Assembly (NCBI GenBank): GCA_023935145.1
Contig: CM043698.1
Span: forward strand, 38,112,001-38,176,000
Source of the DNA: Bretschneidera sinensis
Taxonomy: Eukaryota > Streptophyta > Magnoliopsida > Brassicales > Akaniaceae
Reading direction: 5' to 3'
DNA length: 64,000 nucleotides
The translations under genes were made by a program, and so were the position numbers. Below are positions 46,345-58,421 of the stretch, piece by piece. The notes beneath the pieces are model-generated. The model made no database searches and had not been told where the DNA came from. It saw only the letters and a list, made by a program, of their open reading frames with translations. Each line of letters begins with the position of its first letter. The first letter of the stretch is position 1.

Positions 46345-48344
46345 GCCCGCTTCATGGTCGGACCTTCAACCCTATTTAAGATTTTTCCTTCTTGGAAAAT
46401 TTAACGTGTTCGATGAAATCCTAGTTAAGATTTCCTTTTCATGATGTGGATGTATGTTGCAGTGTCACTGAAAGGTCCATATAATGCGCTGTAAAAGATG
46501 CTGGATATCTTCTTTTCTTTTCTGTTTTTTTTTGGGGGCTATTTTGGGTGTAGAAAGTGTGCGTGGAATGCATTTGGTTGAAATTCCCCCAGCAATGTTA
46601 GTATTTTGATGTGATTTTCAGACAGGAAAAAATGTTGATTTTGGATCAGAGATGATCAATATATCATAGGTTTGTACTTACAAAGGGCAGGGGACTTTTT
46701 TTTCCCTTTTTCTTTTCAACTTTTGTGATGACCATTATTTTTTTCCCACTTTTATTTTTCTAATTATAATTATTTAAAGCATGGTTCTCTAAAACAGCAG
46801 TGTTATAAGGATATTAAAATAAGAAGTCTACTAATATACAAAAGATAGAAGAGAAAGAGGAGATTATCCTTTTGGTGTTTGCTCTCTGTTAAACATTATC
46901 TTAAATGATAATGAAAACTTGAATGAGCAAGTACAACAATGTGTATATTAAGCTGAATACAGTTTACTTTTGATGCTTAGATTTATATTGTGTTTTGAAT
47001 AAATAAATTTTATAAAATTTATTTAGGTTGTGATTAAATTTAAAAATTTGAAATGCACGTATTTTTACTTCAAATTAGTTAAGAAAAGATTAAATTTAAT
47101 GCAAAGACTAGATCTTTTACACTAAAACTTATAACTTTGAAGTCCATGTATTTGCATTTAAAATTAGTTTAGAAAAGCTTAAAAGCAATGTAAAGACTAG
47201 AACTTTTACGTTAAAACTTATGAATTTACAATGTATTTTAAAAAGAGATATTTTGAACTCACAAATTTTTAAGGTTTTTGAATGATTTTTTAAACATGCA
47301 AAATTGATAGACTTATATTTCATTCAAGTTTTCTAAACTAACTGTACGTATAAATACACATATTCTAAATTGATGTTTTCAAATGAAACATTGAAATTCT
47401 ATTCTTGTAATGTTTGAAATAATAAAAAAACTATATAATTCATTTAAAAAAAATTTCACAATGGAATTAAGTTAGCTTGTAGTAAATCCTATCAAAATTG
47501 ATAAAATTTACAAAATAAATAGTACAAAGTTACGTTGATCAAAATACTATTTTCCTCTCTTTTTCCTTCCCTCATCCTCCTCTCCCTCCCTCACATTCCT
47601 CTTTTGAATTCTTCACTTTTTCTAAACATTTTAATTATAAAAATTCAATTGAATTTTATAATTTAACATAAAAAATCAAACATAAAAATTAATTTTTTTC
47701 AATTCATTTAAAATAAAATAAATTTATTTTTATTTGATTCTAAACATAATATTAAAAAAATGTAATTGATGATTTCAGATTCTTCTGAGTTTCATAATAT
47801 TGGAAGGTGATCCTTGGCATTAGGCCATAACGTCTCATTGTGAGGAACTGTAAAAAATTCCTATATGGGTGAGGTTTGCGCCTACGGAATATGGGCATAC
47901 ACGGGAGATTAAGCTTAAATTGCTAGTGGTTTAGGAAATCCTTTGCTTTAAGAAGGATGCAGCTACTGGAAAATAGGGGCAGAATGCATAAGGGGTGAGT
48001 GTACCATTGATTTAAATATTGGTGGAGTGAAAAACCTGTTGAGAAAGTACTAAATTACAAAATGACAAAATCATTTAGATATGAGCAGTCAAAACAAATC
48101 ATAACATCACTTGATTCATTAAAAGTAAAATGGATAAATTATATAAAGAAATTTTGATTAAACTTTTATCAATTATATGTGATCCAAATTAATGGTTAAT
48201 TTTATCTTTACTGTTATAAGTCACTAATCCAAAATGAACAGTTTTCCTTTGAGTATTTAGTAAGATAAATAAAAATAAACTAACTTCATTATTAAGAGAG
48301 AGTGAATAAAAAAAAGGGAAATACATCAATCCATTATCATTTTC
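46345..48344. other. intergenic region between convergent TRM5 and IQD genes
   Basis: Contains the 3' ends of both convergent genes. Apart from a tandem pair at 47046-47226, I see only AT-rich DNA. Confidence 0.45.
47046..47226. repeat. tandem dimer of a ~90-bp unit
   Basis: Two adjacent units share AAATTAGTTWAGAAAAG, AATGYAAAGACTAGA and CTTTTACRYTAAAACTTAT in the same order. The divergence suggests an old duplication. Confidence 0.65.
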
Positions 48345-50349
48345 TCACTTCAACCACCTAAGGTTTGTTGTGGAACATGGAGAAATTTCTCCACCAAAAC
48401 TCTCTGTATAACAAGAAGAGTAGTTTGATTTATGCTCCACTCCAAAATAGTCACCATATGCACTCTTAAAGCTTGGACTCCTCAAGTTCTGGCTAAAACT
48501 AGTGCACCCATTAATGCCACCAACACCACATGACTCTGTCTCTGGGTAAGACAGGCGCTTCTTTGCTACTGGCCCATACCCACCTCGCTGATCTCTCTCT
48601 GGTGTGGATGGTCTCTGCCTCGGTGTACTCTGTGACCGAGCCCGAGCCTTTGCAGACTCAGTGGCAGCCATGTAATTAGGTAACATTGTATTGCCTTCAT
48701 TTTGGCTCATTCCACCATTATTGCAATACGTTGTGGAGCGTAAGGTTGGGGTTTGTGCTGCAGAGAAGGATTTTTCCTCTTTTAAGCATCGAGGACTAGC
48801 TGAACGGACTTGCAGGTTCTTGATTTTACAGGGAGATGGCGTGGCAGGTGATGATTGGTGGAGAGATACTGCTCTGTGGTAGAGAGAAGCAGTAGATTGT
48901 AGGATATTGGGCAATTTTTGGTATTGGGTTTTTCTTATATTTGGAGCAGAATAAGAGCAAGGCTTATAAGAAGTGTCAATTTCTACAGTCTTTATGGTGT
49001 CTCTCTTATTATCAATCGATGCTCTGCTGCTATTTGTATTTTCCCATTGCTTTGTAGCCATCCATTGATCAAGCCATTTGGTTCTTTCTTCTAGCTCCTT
49101 TTCATCTCCTCCTGATTGGTTCCTACGGGATCTCCATATCTTGATATGGATATTAAGATAATGAATAGATTTAGCTCGTTAATGTTGCAGAACATACAAA
49201 AAAACAGAGTCATGAGAGCTAATTAGCCAACCTGATTTGAGAAAGCATAAGCAAGGGCTTTTTCACGTTTCAAAGCAGACTCCTTTTTACTCTGCAAAAT
49301 GACTTCAATTTCCTCATTTGTTTGTGGGCGATCATCCCAATTGTCATCAGTGGTCCAACTAATATCTCTAGACTGTGGCACCAAAAACCCATTAAAATAT
49401 AATGATAAATAAAGCACCCAAGAACTAATTTAATTAAAAAATGCTAATGAATTAATTACCATACTTAATTACTTACCATTGACCTTCTGCTACGAATGTC
49501 TTGAAGATATATCGACTCCCATAAGGAATTATAATTAGTTTCATCGAACATGGAATGTCTTCTTCCTTCATGTGATAGCCTTGCACGTTGCTTATCAAGC
49601 ACCCTGTCTTGTACTCTAACCAGAGCTTGCATGCATTTTAGTGTTAACTTTGCATGTTTTCGAACATTGTGCCCTCTCACTAATGCTTGAAGCTTGACAA
49701 GCCCTTTAAGTGCACGTAATGCTCTCCTTGCCTAAATTAATCAAATCATTTATCAATCGATCGCAATCATCAAACACGAAAAAAGGGTGACAGAAAAACA
49801 GAACAATTAGCACTTTTGTTTACTCACAAGGTAGCCTCTGAAAGCTGCTTGAATGATAATAGCTGCCCAGTGTTCCCTAACAAAACTGGAAGGACTAGTG
49901 AGCCTAACAATCTTCACGGCTGCTTGAGCTGTGGCCACTGCAGCCTCTGCTGCTGCTGCAGCCACTTCAATTGCATGCCTTTGATCCGCACCCAAAATAG
50001 GATTCACAGTTGTAGTAGTAGTAGTATCTGTTCTTGCCTTTGCTTCACATTGTTGAAAATTGTTATTGTTATTAGGCTTTCGAAAAAGCCATCTTCTCTT
50101 CTCTCTCTTCTGCACAAATTAATTAACCCCCAAAAAAATGCATCAATGAGTGAATTATCAATTTGAATATTGAATTTTTAATGCAACCCAGAAATCAAAT
50201 GCAATGATATATGTTAATGTTACCTTTTCCTCCTCTTCTTGCTCATGCTCTTCTCTCCTTCTACTACTCTTTTTCTCATTCTCTTTAGATGGAGACCTAA
50301 AGGCCCTTTTCACTACTGTTAACCAAGAGGTACCACTCTTCTTCCCCAT
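48345..50349 (-). CDS. IQ-DOMAIN (IQD) calmodulin-binding protein
   Basis: Five exons on the minus strand (50349-50224, 50109-49828, 49731-49477, 49372-49232, 49139-48345), all GT-AG and in phase, encode 532 residues. The start is ATG 50349 ([20 protein letters not shown]), the conserved IQD N terminus. The in-frame TTG just upstream is not a plausible start. An Ala-rich helix is followed by the IQ67 core at about 123-177 ([20 protein letters not shown], then [11 protein letters not shown] and [11 protein letters not shown]), with the intron inside the first IQ motif at the position typical of this family. Exon 4 gives [13 protein letters not shown] and exon 5 gives [14 protein letters not shown] and a Ser/Pro-rich basic tail. 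IQD proteins bind calmodulin, associate with microtubules and act in cell shape. The member number cannot be assigned. Confidence 0.93.
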
Positions 50350-52280
50350 AGAGAGGTACAAGAAATTGAATTACAAGTTGTTATACAATCACTGCAACAA
50401 CAAAGTGATCATAATGAGACAGAGGAGAGGTGTTTGTGTCCATGGTTCCTTCACCATTATGACTGTTAAATCGAAGGAGTGAATTTAATGAGAAAGAGAG
50501 AAAAGAAAGAGAAGGTGACGTTTACTTGTGCAGAATCTAAAGGGTACGAGCTCCAATATATCTGCTAAGGCTTAGGAGTTTGGTGTGTTTTCTTGTGGCA
50601 TGGTTAAAAAAAATACTAATGGAGGTGTCAGATACTTGTCAATATCTAAGTACTTGTAATTAGTAGTACTATATAATATAATTGTAGTTGTATATAGAAG
50701 ATGACATGAGAAGGAGAGAACCAGAGTGTTTAATGTTCGCAAAAGAATCCAAAGTCTCTTGAAAATAGCTATGCTTTTCTTGATTGAGCATGCTTTTTAT
50801 TTACTCTGTTTATAACAACTGACCAAACCCTATTGGCTTCACGTGTTATAAGCAGCTACAAGACGATTACAGAGTAAGGTGAAATTTTTAGTATTGAATA
50901 ATCCTCGAAATCCACTAAACAACTTAGGCAGCAACATGAAAAGGAATCAAGTTTTTGGATTGAAGGGAAGAGTTGGCTTCATTTCCCAGTAGACCAGTCA
51001 AACCCAATTTGATTCTCTGCTCTACTTTCTAAAACTGTTTTCTCGTCTGAAATATATAAAATAAGGACAAATGATACAAGAAAATCTTGTACTACTCTTG
51101 AACCCAGAGAAAAAAATTGAGGTGTAAAATTAATGGTACTAGCTAGCATTATTGAGATGATGATGTATTTCTGGTTACCAATAGTATTAAATGAATATGA
51201 GGTGATTTTGCAGGTTACCAGCACCAGAGACTGGTGCTCTGCTTGCCGTTCAATTGATTGTACATTGTAACATTACATTTGACATCTATTGGACCAGGTC
51301 TGACCAATTGGCAATAATGGCCATGACCGCCTTATAATTGATATATTATCACTGTCATTTTTCTTGACTTTCACAGCTCATTTTTGCCACTAATCCTACA
51401 GTTTTGTTAATGGGTCCTGACTCAAAAGGCTGCTCTATAGTCCCTTATCTCAACCTTTCTGTATCTTGGTGTCATTTGGCCCAATAATTGTCACAGTGCT
51501 ACCTGCAAAGTTTTGAATCCAATTCCAAGGAAAGCAATGCTGGTTGAATAATTGGTTGATCACTTGGCCCCATCTTTTAAAAGAAAAATTGTCTTTGTTC
51601 ATCAAATGTATAATATATAAGTTGTTTTTGTAGGAAGAACATGAAATCCCTAATGGCTGCTAACCATCAACTGTCAAAAGGAGGAGTAAAAGAAACCTAC
51701 AAAAATGAATTTTCAAATGCACCCCAAAAATTAAATTTTCAGGGGGGCTTAGGAATCTTATTAGCTCACACTGTTATGGTTTCTCCCAAAATTATATGAT
51801 TAATAAATTCATCATAAGCCATAACCTCCCCCCTTTCTCCAAAAAGACTTGGACCCAACTGAGCGATCACTAATGGGCTAAGGCTTTCAAGTTTTAATTG
51901 AAGGAATTGGGTTTTGGCCCTTAACAAGCATGCGAGTCACCAAAAAAGAAGAAGGAAAATTAGCACCTTAAAATGAGTAAGACAAACACATCTAAACCCA
52001 AGAAATTCAGTTGTTACTCTCCTTGGGGCAAGCATGTGACCCATTTCATTCATTTGAAATAAATTTTAGCGCCCAAAGCTCGTGACAAAATTTTTGAAAA
52101 TTGAAAAAGACTGTTCATATCTTTATGATTCATTAATACAAACTTAAGAATTAATTATCAGACTGACACTATCAAATTCCACTCCCTTCCAGTATCTAAC
52201 GCCTTTGTCCACTCTCTCTGTTTCATTTTGTGTTCACTCTCTTTGTCAAACTTTTCGGAGAATAGAACTAGAAACCGAAA
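50350..52280. other. divergent intergenic region, IQD and glutaredoxin-like genes
   Basis: Holds the promoters and leaders of both divergently transcribed genes. The middle contains the 51001-51440 segments shared with the hAT element. No further exon is recognised. Confidence 0.5.
51001..51440. repeat. segments shared with the hAT element at 34.9 kb
   Basis: Three blocks (51001-51037, 51217-51257 and 51350-51445) match the 35187-35400 filler of the hAT element. Here they are separated by unique sequence of about 180 and 90 bp, and no transposon terminus flanks them, so this is more likely the source or an independent relative. Confidence 0.75.
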
Positions 52281-53243
52281 ATGGGATGTGTTTCATCGAA
52301 TCTGCTAAACCAAGAGGACGACTTCACTCAACTCGGTAGCTCAGCTCTGAGTCATCACATAGTCTCACTTACCTCCACCACCTATGGCCTCCTCACTCTT
52401 GACCCACCTCCACAACAACAACAACACTCTTCCTCCTCCAACCCACTCACCCCACCACAAAGGTTCACCTTTGGCTCCATCTTCCCTTGCCCCCTAACCG
52501 AACCTAAGTCCCTCTGGTCCGAACCAAGGCCACTCCGGTCCGAACCGGAGGTGATCAACTCATGGGAGCTCATGTCCGGTCTAGACACCGACAGTTTCCG
52601 CTTCTCTCCCAAAACCAAAACCCCAAACAAAACCATCATCACTACTTTCAACAAAGAAAACACAAACCCAAATTTGACCAAGCCCACAAAACCATCAAAC
52701 GACAACGTTTTGAGACCGTTACCCTCGAGAGCTAACTCTAATTCGCTGGAAAGATTCGAGAAATTATGCCCACCAAACGGAGAAAATAGAGTGGTGATCT
52801 ACACGACGTCGTTGAGAGGCATACGGAGAACCTTCGAGGCCTGCAATGCGGTGCGAGCAACGATAGAGAACTTCGGGGTCTTGATTTGCGAGAGAGACGT
52901 GTCGATGGATCGTGGGTTTAAAGAAGAGTTGACGGAGCTAATGAAAGGGAAAGAGAGAGAGGAGATAGTGCCACCGAGGGTGTTTGTGAAGGGGAGGTAC
53001 TTGGGTGGGGCAGAGGAGGTGTTGAGGATTGTGGAGGAGGGCTGGTTAGGGGATTTGGTTCGTGGGTTGCCCAAGAAAAGAGCTATGGGTGCGTGTGATG
53101 GGTGCGGGGGTGTTGGGTTCTTGCCTTGTTTTAAATGCAATGGGAGCTGTAAGGTGGTGAAAGGGAGGAGAAGTGCTAGTGTGGTGGTGAGATGCCCTGA
53201 CTGCAATGAGAATGGGCTCGTGCTTTGCCCCATTTGTAGCTGA
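52281..53243 (+). CDS. plant-specific glutaredoxin-like protein with C-terminal CxxC repeats
   Basis: An intronless gene of 320 residues in the At3g57070/At2g41330 type group. It starts MGCVSS, where Gly2 and Cys3 fit N-myristoylation and palmitoylation, pointing to membrane attachment. A conserved N-terminal block (HHIVSLTSTTYGLLTLDPP, then INSWELMSGLD) precedes a Pro/Asn-rich linker. The glutaredoxin-fold domain is at about 169-265 (VVIYTTSLRGIRRTFEACNA, VPPRVFVKGRYLGGAEEV). Four CxxC motifs follow (CDGC 272, CFKC 283, CPDC 305, CPIC 316), arranged like a DnaJ-type zinc finger, and end at the C terminus. The usual CPYC-type redox site is absent from the fold (TTSLRGIRRTF in its place), so classical glutaredoxin activity is doubtful. 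Related proteins have been tied to actin or membrane functions, which is not proof for this one. Confidence 0.92.
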   Translation: MGCVSSNLLNQEDDFTQLGSSALSHHIVSLTSTTYGLLTLDPPPQQQQHSSSSNPLTPPQRFTFGSIFPCPLTEPKSLWSEPRPLRSEPEVINSWELMSGLDTDSFRFSPKTKTPNKTIITTFNKENTNPNLTKPTKPSNDNVLRPLPSRANSNSLERFEKLCPPNGENRVVIYTTSLRGIRRTFEACNAVRATIENFGVLICERDVSMDRGFKEELTELMKGKEREEIVPPRVFVKGRYLGGAEEVLRIVEEGWLGDLVRGLPKKRAMGACDGCGGVGFLPCFKCNGSCKVVKGRRSASVVVRCPDCNENGLVLCPICS

Positions 53244-55585
53244 TTGGGACTTATGTTTTGTTCCTAAATATTATACTAGTAGGATATCTCATTTTACTCT
53301 CTTTGAATCAGCGGTGAAAATGATATATCCTCTTTGCTACTATAGCTTGTTTATTAATCTATAAAGCGCTTCTGTTTAATGATTTGATTTTTGGGTTTTG
53401 ATAATTTGAGATTCATATAGAAGCATAATTAACAAGAAGATAACTAGATGAGATGGGGAGGCTGTATTATTAAAAGATCATCAATTTTCGTAATTTTTAG
53501 GTTTAAGTGCTACTCTGTTAATATTGTGTATTTTACAAGTGGATTTTTTTTTGGGGGGATAATTTCGTAAGGATACATTTAATTTATGCAAATGAGTAGA
53601 ATTCAAATTGTGTAAATTGTATTGCTTGATATGACTGTAAAAAATTTCTGTGGCGTGCTTTATCATGTGTTGATGTAAATCACAACATGTTTTCTGGTAC
53701 TAAGGTAAAGTTGAGGATCTTAGGTTTGGTGCTTGCTGATTAGACATGTTGGCACATAGATCTAAAAACGTAGTGAGAATGGGCTGCTCGTGTTGAATGC
53801 TGAACTTATAGGCCAATATCATCTGGACAGAGAGAAAATGATTGCTCTATCACTCATTTTGCTGCTAGTTTCAAGCTCTTTAAGGTGTAGCTTATGATCA
53901 ATAGCCCCTAAATGCTAGTAGGATTTTATTTTTTCGCAGTTGAGTCTTAGTTGAATCTTACAAAACTGAGGTGTTTCCTAGGAGTGTGGAATGAGGAGTT
54001 ATTCTTAGTATGGTTACCTAGTTCTCTTGTGATGTTCTCTAGCTTTTCAATCTGGTAGAAAGAAGTAGATTTTTGTGAAGAAATGATAACTGATTTCATG
54101 GATAAAGTAATATTATGCCTGTGATGTGTAGCCTGTACTATGAACTTCGTATGTCTGCTCTCCACCCTAATTACTAAATAGTGGCAAGTGGCAACCAAGC
54201 TGCAACTAATAAAAGATAACCAAAGACATCAAATATGTCAGAGGGATAGCATTATGATTATTGCTTATCCATTCAGTTAGTGAAATTATTTATGGAGTAC
54301 TTGTTTTCTATTATCATCTTGTAAAAGATCAGCATGAGGATGTTAGCTTTCTTCCTTTGTGGATAAATTTATAATGAGGATGATGTTGCTAGACTGTACC
54401 TAATCAGTTTGAGAAATATGCATGCTTCTAGTTGCTTGAGAAAGCATATCTTATGTCTAGTGAAGTACTGACGTTGTGTGTGAAATTGTAATGCTATGCA
54501 AAAGTAATTTGATCTATCTGCGCATAGTAAAAAATGTTAGAACGACTTATTTAAATTACGAGTTATTTACTTTTTTCATATTTATTTCTTATTCTACTTC
54601 TAGCCTATATGCGTGTTTGTTCTTAGTATATGTAAGTACTTATCTAGAAAGCCATCTGCTTAGAAAGCCAACAGTTGTGAACAAGTACAGCTAGGGTGCT
54701 AGGCGAAAGAAACCTAAAGCCGAAACATTTTACCTTCATGAAATTATACGAGTAATTTGTGTGTCTGTGACTGTTCTTTTGAACAAAAATTTTAGACTGA
54801 AATTGTTGTTTTGATAATACTGTTTCATGTTGTTGTTCTTGACATGTATGGTATGTAGTAGCAGCAGTACAAAACAAGCAGCATAATTATCATATAACTG
54901 GAATTTACATAATCATAGTTATTAGCATAGAATGTTTATGTCAATGGTAGCAACAACTTTTCACTTCTTGAATCATGGAATGCTGTTGCCTAGCTGATCG
55001 GAGAGTTTAGTTCAATGTTTTTGCTCTTTTCTAGCTGGTTATGCATAGCTGTTTGCTTATATTCTGGTGTTGTTTAAAAGTTAGATTGAGAAAATTTTAA
55101 ACTATAACTTTGAAGCTTACAACTTTTGGTGCATACCTCTTCTCTTCCTATTTCTCTAACTTCAAATAAGGAGCTATTGTTTTGGGCACTGCTGTCTAGA
55201 TATGACATCACAATTTTATGCTTGAAGTGAGTCCCTGCAAGCCATCAGAGTTATATTTTTATGATATGGTTCTTGACTGTATAGAAAATCAAGCTTCACA
55301 GAAGAGATTAAAGAGATAAAAGCTTAGAATTTGATAATTGGTTTGTCGTGAAGTTGTTTTTAAGTGAGTCACAGTAGAATCCACATTTTGTAAAATATGT
55401 AGTAATACTTTTCTCTTCACCTTTGATCCCTGGCAATCAGAGATAGCATCTTTGGTAATTTCTATTAGACATGATTTTGTCCACCTTGTATATTTTCCTG
55501 TTTGTGTGCATGTGCGTGAGACAAAGCTAAGAGAGGGAAAGGGTTTGGGTTCATAATTTCTCAATCGTGGGAACAAGGATCTTAA
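53244..55585. other. 3' region and intergenic DNA, nothing recognised
   Basis: After the 3' end of the glutaredoxin-like gene no coding exon, RNA gene or complete mobile element is recognised. Open frames of up to 121 codons here do not look like proteins I know. Confidence 0.4.
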
Positions 55586-55930
55586 GGTTGTGTTTAATAG
55601 AAGAGAAAAGTGTGACGAAAGAAAATTAAGATCATTGATGTTTTTTTTTTGCACTTACAAATCATAATTCTCTCAAATCGGAAAAATTGGAGGGTGGAAA
55701 ATAAGACAGAAAGAGATAAGATTATTAATTTACCAATTAATCTCTATCTTATCTCTCATATAATGGTAAAAATAATATTATTACATTCATTTTTTTCTTA
55801 TTTTTCTATTTTACTAAACAAGGGAGAAAACTATTTTGTTTTCTCTTAGTTTTCTATATCTATTAAACACATGAAAAAAAAATATTAATCTTCTTAGTTT
55901 TTTTCTTTCTCATTTTTTTCACCTATTTAA
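55586..55930. mobile_element. Tourist-like MITE, relative of the one in TRM5
   Basis: Starts GGTTGTGTTTAATAGAAGAG after CTTAA and carries, in order, the same words as the 39519-41053 element but without its two insertions. The right terminus is decayed, so the end coordinate is approximate. Confidence 0.55.
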
Positions 55931-58421
55931 GTTTTAGATTGGGAGACTCAAATAATCAACCCTCCAGATTAGTTAGATTATTGGACAATTGATATATATT
56001 GCAGGTTTACTTTTTAAATCAAGAATGGCATCAACAGGTTTAAGATTGAGGGCCATGGTACTGGAATTGAATCTACTGATCATATTGCTTGATGAGTTTG
56101 TTGATTACTTCTCTTTTGGTACACGTACTAAATCGGTTGATTTCTGTGTAAGCTAATGACAGTATCGGTTAGCTGTGTGATTTTATCTTAGCACTAAACT
56201 TCCTTAAGGTATCTTCCAATGAAATCTGTTCACTTTTTTGACAAATTACATTCCTGCTATGAACCCTACAGGTCATCCATCAGTAAAGCTGCTAAAGACA
56301 TAAAGCTGGAAAAAGATATAAGAGAGAGAAGAATCTTTTTGACCTCTACTAATTATATCCCCACTGGGAGAATTGGTTGCATTGCCTGCCATGTTTTTTC
56401 AAACTACGGCTTAGCTTCCAAACTCAAAACTCTAGCAATTTAAATACCAACATTCATGATTATAGCATGGTGCTTCTATTTAAATTTCCTAGATGTTAAC
56501 CTTTTGCCTTATTTTTGGCCCCACGCACCTAACGAGATCATTTCTTGTTTGAACAGTTCTAACACCACTCTTACACTTCACAAAAACGTGGGATTTGTGT
56601 AGTCCTCTTGAATGATACAGAATCAACTATGCCTTGATAATCATACCATATACAATGCATAGAGTGAGAGGCTTCTGATTTAGGTAGATGAGTTTATATA
56701 TAAATTTGCTTCAATAAGTGTTTATTTAAGAGCATGATAAGTTGGAGCTTAGCTTATAAATGAGTTTGAACTTGTCTCGGTTTTTATAACCAAGTGGAGT
56801 TGGAGTACAGTTCGATTTTATTAAATTAAAAAAGTTGAGTTCAAGTAAAATTATTGAAGTTTGATTAAATGAACAAATTTAAACAAAATTTTTAAAGCTC
56901 GGTTTAAGTTTGAACAATTTTGAACAGAAAACTATTAAACTCGGTTTTGTTTATTCACAATTCTATGCATGAAATTTTTTTTTTAGTGAAATGTCACATC
57001 ATTAAATGCAGAATATTCAAATTCAAATTTATCAATGTGACATTCAACCTTACCATAAACTTGATTTTTATTACAAGTTTTAAATGAAGAGAATTATGAT
57101 CTTATGATATAAGGGTCAATTTGATTATTGAAAGAAAAAAAATATATTTTTTTATATCTTTCAATAATAAAATAATTTTTTGTGTCATAATTTTTTTTTT
57201 ATAAATTTACGCTAAGTAAGACTTTCTCAAATGTGTTAAGCAAGCATTAAGAAATTTTACTTGAGCAGGAATAAATAGAATAAAAAAATTAGTTTACTTG
57301 GACTGTAGTAATGGGCTCTTGTATGGAGTAATAACATTAAAAATATATATATAGATTAGTAGGCATGTCTATAGGGCTTTTGGTGAAACTCCATTTTCTA
57401 ATGAAAAATTATCGTCAAGCCATCATTACGGCATGAACCATTTACATGGTTTAGTCCTTATCCTTCCTAACTCCTTTGTATTTGAGTTGATTTGATTATA
57501 TACTTACTGAACTGTAGAAAGTTAAAAGGGGGAAACGTGGAGATGGAGAGGTACGTACGTATACTTTGTTCATTAATTTACAACAATTAAAGGGAAAATA
57601 AGTACAATGCATAATTGTCAACATATGTTTTGAGTGGGGTAAATTATAACATCATCGTTATAGTTTGATTTTAATTTTCATTAGTATAAAAAATTTACAT
57701 TTCATTACAAACATTTACTGTATAGTGCAAATTTCATCCAACTCGATCATTTCAATGAAAAAATTCATGACATAGCTGTTGTATATGTGCCAGTCACATG
57801 CACTTAAAAATATCAAGATTATTCTTGACTTTCATCATTCTAATAGTAAAATGATCAATATGTCATTAAAACCCTAAATGTATTAGTTTAGATTTAAAGG
57901 TTGTGATTTAAGTAGAAATATGTGATTTAAATCTAAAATGTGTGATTTAAACGAAAAGCGTCAGATTTTTAAATATTTTTTAAACTGACACGATTTGGCA
58001 TGTTAAAAACTAATAGACATAATCGTAAGACTCTTATTAAATTTGAAAAAATCATGTATTTCCAACTGAAAAAACATGACTTCCAGAACTAATAGAAAAT
58101 GTGATTCTACACCAATAAATTCCTCTCACTCTCCACTTCAAAATATAAAAAATTATGCTATAATATTTCAGTATTTCAAAGCAGAATTAAATTGGAAGTT
58201 CTTCAGATTTTGATGTCTATAGACTTCAAGTTTGAGACTATTTGTTTGTAACCCATAGCAAACTTGTTTATACAAGTAGGGACGAATAAAGCCTTAAAGA
58301 CAGTGATTAATTCACGCATCTAAGTCTTGATTATCATATTCTGTTCTCGTTTAGAAAAATTTATAACAATTTTAAGGCTTTATTTCTGTCCAACAAAATA
58401 GAGACAGAATCATTCAAGGTG
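55931..58421. other. intergenic DNA with a possible hAT-type remnant
   Basis: Near 56735-56960 repeated GAGTTTGAACTTG and CTCGGTTT-like words resemble decayed subterminal repeats of a hAT-type element. A 74-codon frame at 56219-56443 has no recognisable family. The last few hundred bases should be the leader of the Copia element, but no LTR was identified there. Confidence 0.35.

Noticed and set aside
56219..56443. 74-codon plus-strand frame
   Set aside because: No recognisable family, no splice context and nothing to set it apart from chance.
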